A stretch of 64,000 nucleotides of DNA from Kribbella rubisoli. GTDB taxonomy: Bacteria; Actinomycetota; Actinomycetes; Propionibacteriales; Kribbellaceae. Shown here one piece after another: positions 43,689-52,829 of this stretch (positions are counted from its first letter, which is position 1; each line of letters opens with the position of its first letter). The notes under the pieces were generated by a model. It was not told the origin of the DNA, made no database searches, and saw only the letters and a program-made list of their open reading frames with translations. Made by a program: the position numbers and the translations under genes. The stretch spans positions 1,052,344 to 1,116,343 of the forward strand of contig NZ_SHKR01000013.1 in the NCBI RefSeq assembly GCF_004217145.1, read 5' to 3'.

Positions 43689-43739
43689 ACACGTTGTGAC
43701 CGGGGATTCCGAAATGGAGTCGGGGAGGACACAATGTGT
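43689..43739. promoter_or_regulatory. inverted repeat before the four-gene cassette
   Basis: ACACGTTGTGACC at 43689-43701 and GGACACAATGTGT at 43727-43739 pair at 11 of 13 positions, around a smaller GATTCC/GGAGTC dyad. It may be the GntR terminator or an operator for the downstream cassette, whose first start is 20 bases away. Confidence 0.4.
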
Positions 43740-43759
43740 GATGGGTGAAGGGGGGCAGG

Positions 43760-44836
43760 GTGACTGCTGGGGTGGAGTCGGCTCGGGCTGTTCTGGATGT
43801 GGCTCGGGTGGTCGAGGAGTCGTTGGCGGGGAATGACGGGCCGGACGAGTACGCCGTGGAGGCGCTTGTCCGGGTTGCGGGGGACGAGCTCGAGGCCAGT
43901 GGGCGGCAGGGTTTCGAAGCTGTCGAGGCCGAGGGGGACACGGATGTTGCCGCGGTGCTGATTGCGGCGGTGGTGCAGGTATCGGCCGGGAACACCTTGA
44001 TCGCGGCGGGACAAGCGGTCGGGGAGACTGACACGGGCGCGGACGCGGTTGGGGAGTACGGCGTTGCGGTGGCACGGCTCGCCGATGTCGTCGACGCGCT
44101 GGACGGGCTCGAAGCCGGTGCGGGCCGGAGGCAAGGGTTCGAGGCTGCGGACGCTTCGGAATCGGTCGAGGCCGCATTGGACCGAGTTCGCGATGCCGCT
44201 GAGCGAGTTGCGGACGGGATCGCCGCGACAGCTGCGGGGACGGTGACCGAGGCGTTCAAGCAGACTGTGAAGTTGGTGCCCGAGAAGATCCGGGACGTGG
44301 CCGACAAGATCGGTGACAAGGTCGATCTCGGCCAGTACGCGGGTCGCCTGGTGAAGCTCGGTGTCCGGGCGGTGCAGCGGGCGCTGGACCTGTTCACGCG
44401 GATGTTCCCCGGCGGAGCGCTCGCCGGCATGCGTGACGACGTGAAGGTCCTGTACGCACGGTTGTCCGGCGCCAAGCCGATCCCGGCGACGGTCGGATTC
44501 GTCATCGGGGTCGATGACGTCAAGGCGTATCTGAAGCTTTACGGCGGCGACCGGATCGAGCAGCTCGACAAGGCTGCGGCCGACGTGGAGCGGCTCGGAA
44601 CGAAGTACGCGAATCTCGGCAAGCTGGCGACCAATCTCATCGAGGGGATCGCCGTGGCGGGCGCGGTGGTCGCCTTGCTGCAACTCGCCGTACCGCATCT
44701 GGCCCTGATCGTTGCCGGTGCGCTGGCGGCGGTTGTCGCCGGAGTGCTGCTGCTGGCCATGGACTACGTCGGGGATCGACCTGTGCTGCACACGATCCGG
44801 GGCGTCAAACTCGTCCTTGCTGACGCAGTCGGGTGA
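43760..44836 (+). CDS. cassette gene A: helical protein with C-terminal membrane hairpin
   Basis: A 358-residue protein I cannot assign. Residues 1-290 are alanine-, valine- and charged-rich and look entirely helical (AALDRVRDAAERVADGIAATAAGTV, then KIRDVADKIGDKVDLGQYAGRLVKLGVRAVQRAL). Two hydrophobic helices follow (about 296-312 and 314-334), then a basic tail. It could be a membrane anchor or pore-like helical bundle. AAGGGGGG before GTG 43760 gives the start. Its stop overlaps the next start by one base (TGATG), the first of three such couplings in this four-gene unit. Confidence 0.78.
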   Translation: MTAGVESARAVLDVARVVEESLAGNDGPDEYAVEALVRVAGDELEASGRQGFEAVEAEGDTDVAAVLIAAVVQVSAGNTLIAAGQAVGETDTGADAVGEYGVAVARLADVVDALDGLEAGAGRRQGFEAADASESVEAALDRVRDAAERVADGIAATAAGTVTEAFKQTVKLVPEKIRDVADKIGDKVDLGQYAGRLVKLGVRAVQRALDLFTRMFPGGALAGMRDDVKVLYARLSGAKPIPATVGFVIGVDDVKAYLKLYGGDRIEQLDKAAADVERLGTKYANLGKLATNLIEGIAVAGAVVALLQLAVPHLALIVAGALAAVVAGVLLLAMDYVGDRPVLHTIRGVKLVLADAVG

Positions 44837-45996
44837 TGGGGATGGCGCGACCCGCTCTGGAAGATCGGGTGGCCGCTGTCTGCGAACAACTCGAGCTGGC
44901 CGAGCGGCAGCTGGACCTGCCGTTGATCCGCGATCTGCTCGAGCCCCAGGCGGCGACGAGGCTGAGCGGGAAGCTGGGTGACAGGCGCAAGAGTGTCAAG
45001 CGAGCCTTGAGTACGGCGACCGAGGACGCCGGCTGGGACTTGTTCGCTACCGAGGAGAAGGCCGCACGTCAACTGATGGCCGAGCTGTTCGCCCTTGTCC
45101 AGGGCCGCCTGTTCAGCTCGGCGGGATTGGACAACGGCATCGCCGGGGCAGCACGCCGACTGCTGCAGGATGTGCAGGAGCTAAGCGGCTTGGACCGGGG
45201 CGTGCTTGTCACGTTCAGCCCCGACACCGAGAGCGTCGACCACACGATCGGCCTGGTCCGGCTGCGGTTTCCAGGCACCACCGTGTGGGACCTGCCGTTC
45301 GCAGTCCACGAGTTCGGTCACCATGCCGTCCACGAACTCGCACACATCGACGCCGCCCACAGCGACGACCGCCCGCTGCGCTCACTCGTCACCGGCCCGT
45401 TCGGCACCAAGGCCGGCCTCGACGAATCCCACGTCCATGAACTGATCGCCGACGTCTTCGCAACGGTCGCGCTCGGCGCGACGTACCCGATCGCTTGCAT
45501 CCAGCGGCGGATCAACGCGAAACAACGAGCCACCGACGGTACGACGCACCCGTCCTGGCAGCGCCGCGTCACGACGATGGTTGCCGCGCTCGACCACATG
45601 ACCAAGCTCAGCGACGACAAGCGGTACGCCGCCACCGCCGCGCAGCTCGTACTGCCCGCGTGGCAAGCACTCACCGGCCAGGCTGCCCCGCCCGACGCGC
45701 CGGAGCTGAAAGCCCTTGCACACAAGGCGGTCGACGTACTCGCGCGCCACGCCCCGAAACTCACGTACGACGACAAGGAAAGCGCGGTGCTGGTGAAGTA
45801 CGAGCTGACGACCGCCGCCCAGCCCGGGCCGCCGCGGCCCGTCGAGGTACCGCCGAACGCCGGCCCGGCCGCGATCGTCGACGCCGCCTGGCGGTGGCGG
45901 CGGCAGAACCCGGACGCGACACCCGTCCAGCGATCGCGCGTCGACAAGCACGCCATCGCGCTGTGCACCGCCGTACCGACCGATCGGGGAAATTGA
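44836..45996 (+). CDS. cassette gene B: putative zinc metalloprotease (HEFGH)
   Basis: A 386-residue protein of unknown family. The middle reads WDLPFAVHEFGHHAVHELAH, with HEFGH at residues 158-162, the HExxH zinc motif, and DESHVHELIADVFATVALG about 40 residues later, where E202 is a plausible third ligand. The N-terminal 140 residues are helical and charged; the C-terminal part is a helical domain with a proline-rich linker. No signal peptide or membrane segment is present. ATG 44836 overlaps the previous stop; a GTG at 44833 is possible. Its TGA overlaps the next ATG. The zinc-protease role is inferred from the motif only. Confidence 0.75.
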   Translation: MGMARPALEDRVAAVCEQLELAERQLDLPLIRDLLEPQAATRLSGKLGDRRKSVKRALSTATEDAGWDLFATEEKAARQLMAELFALVQGRLFSSAGLDNGIAGAARRLLQDVQELSGLDRGVLVTFSPDTESVDHTIGLVRLRFPGTTVWDLPFAVHEFGHHAVHELAHIDAAHSDDRPLRSLVTGPFGTKAGLDESHVHELIADVFATVALGATYPIACIQRRINAKQRATDGTTHPSWQRRVTTMVAALDHMTKLSDDKRYAATAAQLVLPAWQALTGQAAPPDAPELKALAHKAVDVLARHAPKLTYDDKESAVLVKYELTTAAQPGPPRPVEVPPNAGPAAIVDAAWRWRRQNPDATPVQRSRVDKHAIALCTAVPTDRGN

Positions 45997-47411
45997 TGAC
46001 CCAACAGCCGTTGCTGCGGATCCGGCTTGAAGTACTCGTCAACGACATCAACAAGGTCGAGGGCGCGATCGACCGGGCCAAACAACGCGGCTGCGAGCTG
46101 GACGCAGTCATAGGTTCGATCACCGACGGAAACCGGTCGGTGGTCAAGCTGATCCAGCAGCTCGCCAGGCTGAACGACCAGACCGCGGGTGCGTTCCGCC
46201 GTAACGACGAGCTCGCCGAGCTGCTCGACGAGGACGAGGGGTCGACCGATCTCCGCGACCAGATCGAGGCGGCCGAGTCGGACTTCAAGGAGCTGGACCG
46301 CCAGGTCAACGCGATCAGGCGGGAGCTGCGGCGGATCCGGAAGACGACCAAGGAGGTGAACGCCCGCTTCACCGGCGAGAACAGCACTCTGCAGAAGCAG
46401 TGCAGCCAGTTGCGCGGAGATGTCGAGAGCCTTCTCAAGCGGGTCCGGGACGCGGGCGACGACAAGCCGCGGCAGCGCGGTTTCTGGACGGACTACGAGA
46501 AGCTGCTCGACGAGCGAGCCCGGCCGCTGTTCGGCGAGTACGTCGACTTCCTCGGCGGCCTCACGATGCGGGACACCGGTCTCGACGACCGGGTCTGCGA
46601 GATGACCGACGTACTGCTCGGCCGGTTCAACGCGATCATCGGGGACTTCGTGCCGATCCCGTCCCGCAAGGCCGCGCTCAGCAGCGCGCTGGACAGTGTG
46701 ATCAAGCTCGGCTTCCCCGAGTGGTCCATCTGGGGCGTCCCGCTGGTCGCGCACGAGGTCGGCCTGGCCTTGAAGGACTCGCACGAGGTGAAGAAGCTCC
46801 AGGAGCAGTTCGCCGGCGAAGCGACCAAGGAGCAGCTGGCCGAGCTTTACGCGGATGTCTTCGGCGCCTACACACTCGGGCCGGCTTACGGCTACGCGGC
46901 ACTACTGCTGCGGCTGCACCCGCACCACGACGAGCCGATCCGTGACACCGAGGCGAAGGACGTCGATCGGGCCCGACTCATCCTGCTGGCGCTGGAGAGT
47001 GCGGGCGATCCGGGCACCGGCTACCAGACGGAAGTCGAGCGGCTCAAGGAGACCTGGACCGAGGCCGTGGTGACGAAAGCCGCTCCCGGGCATGAAGCCC
47101 AGGCCGAGGCCGATGCCCTCGGACCGGTGGCCGAGGCCGACTGGATCGACAACTTCGTCGCTACCGCTCGCGGATACCTCAAGGACAGAAGGTCGTTGCG
47201 AGCGTTCGACGAGCGGCGCTGGACGGAGGCGAAGACAACCTGGGAGGAGCTGAAGGACGGACGGGCGATGTTCGACGACGACATCGACCTGCTCGCCGTG
47301 CTGAACCACGCGTGGGCCGCGAGGTTGCAGGATGCCTCCGCGGTGGTCGAGCTCACCCAGCAGGTCGAGGCCATGTGGAACGGACCGAAGCAGCGGAGGC
47401 GGGCACAGTGA
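45996..47411 (+). CDS. cassette gene C: coiled-coil relative with degenerate HEVGL site
   Basis: A 471-residue protein. The first 160 residues form a charged coiled coil (QIEAAESDFKELDRQVNAIRRELRRIRKTTKEVN). The second half resembles gene B around WSIWGVPLVAHEVGLALKDSHEV (H253-E254, but Leu257 in place of the second zinc His), and LAELYADVFGAYTLGPAYGYA with E283 matches B's ELIADVFA. So it is probably a catalytically dead or altered paralog that partners B. ATG 45996 overlaps B's TGA; its own TGA overlaps the next GTG. Confidence 0.75.
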   Translation: MTQQPLLRIRLEVLVNDINKVEGAIDRAKQRGCELDAVIGSITDGNRSVVKLIQQLARLNDQTAGAFRRNDELAELLDEDEGSTDLRDQIEAAESDFKELDRQVNAIRRELRRIRKTTKEVNARFTGENSTLQKQCSQLRGDVESLLKRVRDAGDDKPRQRGFWTDYEKLLDERARPLFGEYVDFLGGLTMRDTGLDDRVCEMTDVLLGRFNAIIGDFVPIPSRKAALSSALDSVIKLGFPEWSIWGVPLVAHEVGLALKDSHEVKKLQEQFAGEATKEQLAELYADVFGAYTLGPAYGYAALLLRLHPHHDEPIRDTEAKDVDRARLILLALESAGDPGTGYQTEVERLKETWTEAVVTKAAPGHEAQAEADALGPVAEADWIDNFVATARGYLKDRRSLRAFDERRWTEAKTTWEELKDGRAMFDDDIDLLAVLNHAWAARLQDASAVVELTQQVEAMWNGPKQRRRAQ

Positions 47412-50400
47412 CACCGGAGGTACCACCGCGCAAACCCCGGCTGCCGCGCATCGAGGTCACGGAGTCGGTAGCGACGATCGTCTCGGATCGTTCCCGGTCC
47501 GGGACCATGCAGGAGCGCTACATCAGGATCTGGGCCAAGGTCGAGCACGCGAGGACCGATTACCGCGCCGGCCGGTTGCCCGACCCGGTCACCACGGCAC
47601 GGCGGTTGCTCGAGGAGGTCGAGTCGGCCTGGCCGACCCGGCAGGCAGCGGACCAGAACCAGCAGGCGGTGCTCGGTACTGCGGCCTTCCTGCTGGCAGC
47701 CGCCTTGCGCGACCAGGGGGACGAGGCGCAGGCGCTCCCGTACTTCGAGCAGGCGGTCGCCGCGTTCGAACGAGCTCCCGAATCGACGGACATCCGAGGC
47801 GACCTGGCCGCGGACCAAGGATCGGCCTTGCTCGCACTCGGGCGCGCCGAGGAGGCCGTCGACGTTCTCCGACGGGCGCTGAACGATCTCGGGGAGTCCC
47901 TGCCGGTGGTTCGACGCAACCTGGCAGCGGCGCTGGCCGCCTCTGGCCGGGAGGCCGAAGCGATCGACCTGCTGGCAGCCGGAGTCGTGCGGGGAACCTT
48001 CGATCCGGCGTCCCACCACCTGTTGGCGACCCTCCTCGACCAGGCCGATCGACCGGCCGATGTCCGGGAGAGGGCCTGGACCGATGCCGCGGAAGCCTTG
48101 CTCGCGGCGGAGCAGATCGACCAGGCGATCGATGCGGGCCGGCGCGCCGTCGATGCCCAGCCCAGCAGCCTTTCGCTGGCGGTGCTGGGCCGCAGTTACG
48201 CCGCCGCCGGGCGGTACGACGAAGCGGCGGCCACACTCCGCGAGTCCGACGACCGCAACCCGTCGGCGTGGACCCGGCTGTACCTGGCCGATGTTCTGGC
48301 CGCAGTCGGGGATGTGGACGGCACGGCGGACGCGGCGCTCGCTGCTGTCGCCTTGTCGACCGATGGTTCCGTGCTGACCAAAGCCGCCGTACATCTCCTC
48401 AATGCAGGCCGGTTCGACGAGCTCGACGGAGTGCTCGATGCTCTGGCGCCGGCGGATCCTGGGCTGGCGGTGAATCTGCGTGGTCTGGCTGCGCTCCGGA
48501 GCGGGCGGCGGGACGAGGCGCTCGAGTTGCTGCGCGAAGGCGTCAGCCAACTCCCGGACGACACGGCGATGCTGTGGGACGTGGCGGTAGCGCTCTATGA
48601 CCTCGGTGAGTACGAGCTCTCCATCGACGTACTGCGCAGAGTTCTCGAGCTGGACACGACCGACGTGCTCGCGCTCGCGCAGATCGGTGTGCTCGAGGGG
48701 GAGCTGGAGCGGTACGACGACGCCGAACGGGACCTTCGCGCTGCGCTCGAGGAGATCGACGATCCCGGCACCCACGCCTACCTGGGGCGGCTGTTAAGCC
48801 TGACCGGCCGACCGACAGAGGCCCTTGAGCATCTGCGGATCGCGGTCGACCAGGGATACACCGGCTCTTTGACGTTGACCGACTACGGACTCGCACTGAA
48901 GGACGCCGGGGACCCCAAGGAAGCCGAGAAGATCCTCCGGCAGTCGCTGGAGCTCGACCCCGAACAGCCGAACGCCCTTCTGACCCTGTCCGCGATCCTG
49001 CTGGACAAGGGTGATGCCGCCGCCAACACCGAGGGCGGTGAACTGGCGCGGCGCTTGCTGGAGTTCGACCCGGAGTCCGCGTCAGGCTGGGGCATCCTCG
49101 GCGAGGTCCGCCGTCGCGAGGGACAGTACGACGAAGCCGTGGAGTACTTCGAGCGTGCCGTCGAGATGTCGCCGGAATGGGCGTGGGCATTGGGCAGCTA
49201 CGGCCAAGCTGTGCGCGAGCGGTACGACGTACGCGGAGCTGCCGACGACGCCTCGCTGGTGCTCGCGGCCGATCTGCTGGATCGGGCGCTGGCGATCGAC
49301 GCCGACGAGACCTTTCTGCGTGCCGAGCTCGCCCTGGTGCGGATTCGGCAGGACGCATACGACGAGGCGGTCGGTCTCCTCGACCGCGCGCGGGAGCTGG
49401 ATCCGCAACCCGCTCTGACCATTCCGCTGGCGACCGCATTGCGCGGCCGCTATCTCAATTCCGGTGCCCCGGGCAACCATGACGACCTGCTCCGGGCCGA
49501 GCGCATCCTGATCGGGGAACTGGCCGCGGCGACGGCGACCGATCAGCAGGACGACGTCTTCGTCGCGAGTTTGAACGGTGAACTGGCCGAGGTGCTTGTC
49601 CTGCTCGGCCGACCCGACCATGCCCATCAGAAGTTCAAGCTGGCCTCGAAATTCGACCCTGAGATCGCCTACTACCGGGTCCGGCGTGGCCAGCTGTACG
49701 CCGATGCGGGCGATCTGAAACGGGCGCTGCGGTGCTACGAGCAGGCGATGGAGCTCGAGCCCGACTACCCGGATCTCCGTGTCCTGCAGGCGGACGCGCT
49801 GGTCAAGCTGCACGACTCGCTCGGCGCGCGGGCCGTCCTCGACGAGGCGCTGGCGGCGAAGCCCGACGACGAGTCCGCACGCTTCAAGCGATACCAGGTG
49901 CTCTGGGAGGCGGAGCGGATCGCCGAGTCGGTCCGGGATCTCGAGCTGCTCGCGGAATCCCCTGACGTGCTGGCTGGGCGGGGCGAGGCTTTACGGCTTC
50001 GAGGCCAGTACGACGAGGCCCTCGCGCTACTGAACCGCGTCCTCTCGGACGATCCACAACACCCGAGCGCGCTGACGACGACTGGCACTGTTCGGCTCGC
50101 TCAAGGCGATCTCGACGGGGCCCGATCGGCGTTGGAGCAGGCGGTCGCTGCGAACCCGGGCGAATCGTACGCACAGGGCCGGCTGGCTGATCTGGACTTC
50201 ACCTACGGCGATGCCGAGCGGGCCCTGTCGCGGCTCGCGGCGCAGCTGGAGGATCAGCCGGACCCCGCACTGCGGGGCGTCTACGTGGACGTGCTGACCA
50301 GGCTGGAGCGCTGGGAGGAGGCCGAGTCCCTGATCGAGAGCGCGCTGTGGGACGACGCGGACAATCCGCTGTTCGTGGCCAAGCTCGGTTGGGTGCTGCT

Positions 50401-51244
50401 CGACACCGATCGGACCGCGGAGGGTCTGCGCAACCTGCAACGAGCCGTCGACCTGCAAGGGGATCTACTCACGCCGCTGGTGGAGCTGGCCTACGGCGAG
50501 CTGCGCGCAGGCCATCCGGAAGAGGCCGATGCGGCCGCGGTTCGGGCCACCCTGGCCGCCGAGGACGAGCCGGGTGGCTGGCTCGCTCGTGCGCGGATCG
50601 CGATGGCCGTCGGGGATTACCGGACCTCGGTCGAGACGGCCCGGCGGGCGGCAGGCTGTTGGTACCAGGTCTCCAACGTGTACGACCAGCTTGGCTGGGC
50701 CTTGCGGTACTGGCCCGAGAACGCGGCTGACGACAGGGTTGCGGCGTACGACTCGGGGCTCCGCCTGGATGCGCTCGACCCGTGGATGATGGCGGGCCGG
50801 GCGGATGCCCTGCGCCGGATCGGCGACTCGGACAGCTCACGGCAGAGCTACGAGCAAAGCTTGTCGTTGATCGGCCTGCGGACCGGGCCGGACGCCAACG
50901 TGTTCGGGTTGCAGGGTTGGTGCCTGTTCCAGTTGGGCCGGTACGACGAGGCCACCAACGCTTATCTGCGCCGTCTCTCCTGGCCGGCCCGGACTGCGTC
51001 GACCCTGTTCGAGCTGGCGCTGATGGCGGCCGTGACCGATCGCCGGTCCGAGGCGGAGTCGTTCCTCGAGCGGGCCGTCCAGGAGACGGCCCGCGAGCAT
51101 CCGGCGGTCCGGAACGGAATCGTCGCAGTCGCCGCGAACGAGGCGGAGTACGAGCGCGAGCGACTGGCCGGCGACGTCTGGCAGATTCTGCAGAACGCCT
51201 TCGCGCGCGCGTCCGAGTCCGCGAGGCGGGCCGCCGGAGGCTAG
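47408..51244 (+). CDS. cassette gene D: giant tetratricopeptide-repeat protein
   Basis: A 1278-residue protein made almost wholly of TPR units; more than twenty can be followed, for example ALPYFEQAVAAFERAPES, GRAEEAVDVLRRALNDLG, GQYDEAVEYFERAVEMSPEWAWALGSYGQAV and GDLKRALRCYEQAMELEPDYPDLRVLQADALVKL. Residues 1-60 are basic and proline-rich. No catalytic domain or membrane segment is seen, so it is likely a scaffold for A-C. GTG 47408 overlaps the stop of C (GTGA). Leu463 is a rare TTA codon. It ends next to the convergent monooxygenase. Confidence 0.88.
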   Translation: MTPEVPPRKPRLPRIEVTESVATIVSDRSRSGTMQERYIRIWAKVEHARTDYRAGRLPDPVTTARRLLEEVESAWPTRQAADQNQQAVLGTAAFLLAAALRDQGDEAQALPYFEQAVAAFERAPESTDIRGDLAADQGSALLALGRAEEAVDVLRRALNDLGESLPVVRRNLAAALAASGREAEAIDLLAAGVVRGTFDPASHHLLATLLDQADRPADVRERAWTDAAEALLAAEQIDQAIDAGRRAVDAQPSSLSLAVLGRSYAAAGRYDEAAATLRESDDRNPSAWTRLYLADVLAAVGDVDGTADAALAAVALSTDGSVLTKAAVHLLNAGRFDELDGVLDALAPADPGLAVNLRGLAALRSGRRDEALELLREGVSQLPDDTAMLWDVAVALYDLGEYELSIDVLRRVLELDTTDVLALAQIGVLEGELERYDDAERDLRAALEEIDDPGTHAYLGRLLSLTGRPTEALEHLRIAVDQGYTGSLTLTDYGLALKDAGDPKEAEKILRQSLELDPEQPNALLTLSAILLDKGDAAANTEGGELARRLLEFDPESASGWGILGEVRRREGQYDEAVEYFERAVEMSPEWAWALGSYGQAVRERYDVRGAADDASLVLAADLLDRALAIDADETFLRAELALVRIRQDAYDEAVGLLDRARELDPQPALTIPLATALRGRYLNSGAPGNHDDLLRAERILIGELAAATATDQQDDVFVASLNGELAEVLVLLGRPDHAHQKFKLASKFDPEIAYYRVRRGQLYADAGDLKRALRCYEQAMELEPDYPDLRVLQADALVKLHDSLGARAVLDEALAAKPDDESARFKRYQVLWEAERIAESVRDLELLAESPDVLAGRGEALRLRGQYDEALALLNRVLSDDPQHPSALTTTGTVRLAQGDLDGARSALEQAVAANPGESYAQGRLADLDFTYGDAERALSRLAAQLEDQPDPALRGVYVDVLTRLERWEEAESLIESALWDDADNPLFVAKLGWVLLDTDRTAEGLRNLQRAVDLQGDLLTPLVELAYGELRAGHPEEADAAAVRATLAAEDEPGGWLARARIAMAVGDYRTSVETARRAAGCWYQVSNVYDQLGWALRYWPENAADDRVAAYDSGLRLDALDPWMMAGRADALRRIGDSDSSRQSYEQSLSLIGLRTGPDANVFGLQGWCLFQLGRYDEATNAYLRRLSWPARTASTLFELALMAAVTDRRSEAESFLERAVQETAREHPAVRNGIVAVAANEAEYERERLAGDVWQILQNAFARASESARRAAGG

Positions 51245-51250
51245 CCGAGG

Positions 51251-52765
51251 TCAGGCCGGTTGGCCGAGCCAGGTGTGGAGGGCTGTGGCCAGGCCGTCCA
51301 GGTTGTTGTTGTCGGTGGTCCAGGCGATATGGCCGTCGGGGCGGATTAGGAGGGCTGCGGGGGCGCCGGGAGCGGCTGGTTTGGTGTCTACGAGGTGGAG
51401 GCGGTCGGACCAAGGCGCGGCCAGGTCGCGTAGTTGTGGTGAATCCGCGAGGTTGAAGAGGACGGGCTTGCCGGCTCGGAGGTGGTCGCCGAGGCGGGTG
51501 CCGTCGGCGAACTCGAGGTCGGGGGCCGACGTTCCGACGAGGTCGTTGTCGCTACCGAAGTCGTAGCGCTGCCACGCGCCGGAGAGCTTCTTGGCCAGGT
51601 AAGTCGCGCCGTCGGGGGTGTTCAGGAGGTCCGCGACGACCGGGCGGAGAGCTCGCGCGTGGCGGTCGGTGCGCATGATGGTGATCTGGGCCCGGGTCCA
51701 GTCGAGGACCCATTCGCCGATCGGGTGGCGTTCGGTGGTGTAGGTGTCGAGCAGGCCGTCCGGCGCCCAGCCCTGGATGGTGGCGGCCAGTTTCCAGCCG
51801 AGGTTCACGGCGTCGCCGATGCCCAGGTTGAGGCCCTGACCGCCGAACGGTGAGTGCACATGCGCCGCGTCGCCGGCCAGGAGCACCCGACCGAGACGGT
51901 ACGTCGTTGCCTGGCGCGCGTTGTCGGTGAACCGGGTCGCGGTGATGACCTTGGTGATCGTGACGTCGGCGCCGGTCACGTTGCGGAGGCTGGCTTCCAG
52001 CTCGGCCGCAGTGATCGGGGCGTCGCGGTCGATCGGCGGGCCGTCGAACTCGACAGTGAGGATGCGGCCGGGGATCGGACCGTACGCGTAGATGCCGGTG
52101 TCGGTGCTGTTCCAGCCGAGGGTCAGGTTCTCGGCGCCTTCCAGCTCGACCATCGCCTGGTGGCCGGTGATCTCGGGGTCGGTGCCGACGAAGTCGAAGC
52201 CGGCGAGCTTACGCACGATGCTCCGCCCGCCGTCGCAGCCGACGAGCCAGCCGGCCGACACTTCTTCCTCACCCAGCACAACGCGTACGCCGTCGTCGTC
52301 GGTCGTGAAGGTGGTCAGCTCGACCCCTCGGCGTACGTCGACGCCCAGCTCGGCTGCTCGTTCGGCGAGGACCTGCTCGATCGTCTGCTGCATGATCAGG
52401 AAGATGCTGGACGCCGGGCCGGCGTCGCGGAACTCGGGGTCGGTGAAGTCGACGTTGTCGGCGCCGACCAGGATGCCGCCGAAGTGGCCGGCGATGGGTG
52501 GGCGCTTCATCGCTGCAGGTGCCGGGGCGCCGGCCGGGCGGGCGAACTGCTGCAGCATCCGCTGCTGGTGCTCCTGCAGCGTGGGCGCCAAACCCCTGCG
52601 GTACAAGGCCTCTGCGGTCGGCAGGTTGATCGAGCCGGCCTTGATCGTCAGGTCCGGCTCGGTGAGCCGCTCGACCACCAGTACGTCCACCCCGGCCAGT
52701 CGCAGCTCGCAGGCGAGCATCAGTCCTACCGGCCCTGCGCCGGCTACCACCACGTCGTAATCCAT
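51251..52765 (-). CDS. FAD-dependent aromatic monooxygenase
   Basis: A 504-residue class A flavoprotein hydroxylase. VVAGAGPVGLMLACELRLAGVDVLVVERL is the FAD dinucleotide motif, GWLVGCDGGRSIVRK the DG motif, and VLLAGDAAHVHSPFGGQGLNLGIGDAVNLGWKLAA the GD motif. It resembles rifampicin and aromatic-polyketide hydroxylases (a thioredoxin-like tail ends the protein). It would hydroxylate an aromatic compound with NADPH and O2. A TetR gene lies divergently 48 bases away, so expression is likely inducible by a drug-like ligand. Confidence 0.92.
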   Translation of the reverse strand: MDYDVVVAGAGPVGLMLACELRLAGVDVLVVERLTEPDLTIKAGSINLPTAEALYRRGLAPTLQEHQQRMLQQFARPAGAPAPAAMKRPPIAGHFGGILVGADNVDFTDPEFRDAGPASSIFLIMQQTIEQVLAERAAELGVDVRRGVELTTFTTDDDGVRVVLGEEEVSAGWLVGCDGGRSIVRKLAGFDFVGTDPEITGHQAMVELEGAENLTLGWNSTDTGIYAYGPIPGRILTVEFDGPPIDRDAPITAAELEASLRNVTGADVTITKVITATRFTDNARQATTYRLGRVLLAGDAAHVHSPFGGQGLNLGIGDAVNLGWKLAATIQGWAPDGLLDTYTTERHPIGEWVLDWTRAQITIMRTDRHARALRPVVADLLNTPDGATYLAKKLSGAWQRYDFGSDNDLVGTSAPDLEFADGTRLGDHLRAGKPVLFNLADSPQLRDLAAPWSDRLHLVDTKPAAPGAPAALLIRPDGHIAWTTDNNNLDGLATALHTWLGQPA

Positions 52766-52791
52766 CTCAGCTCCCAGGTTGTCGTCAGCAA

Positions 52792-52829
52792 ATAGTGTAC
52801 CCGGTCTAAATTTATGTCGAGTATGCTAT
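52792..52829. promoter_or_regulatory. candidate TetR operator
   Basis: ATAGTGTAC at 52792-52800 and GTATGCTAT at 52821-52829 match as inverted arms at 7 of 9 positions, spanning the start region between monooxygenase and TetR. The arms are far apart, so this is tentative. Confidence 0.35.

Noticed and set aside
43010..44791. A 593-residue minus-strand reading opposite GntR and cassette gene A
   Set aside because: It spans two real genes and the gap between them, with proline/arginine-rich composition and no family motif.
47021..48775. A 584-residue minus-strand reading opposite genes C and D
   Set aside because: Antisense shadow of TPR repeats; the repetitive pattern belongs to the plus strand.
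43760..51244. Calling the four-gene cassette a known defence system
   Set aside because: HExxH plus TPR alone does not match any defence system I can name with confidence, so no such label is given.
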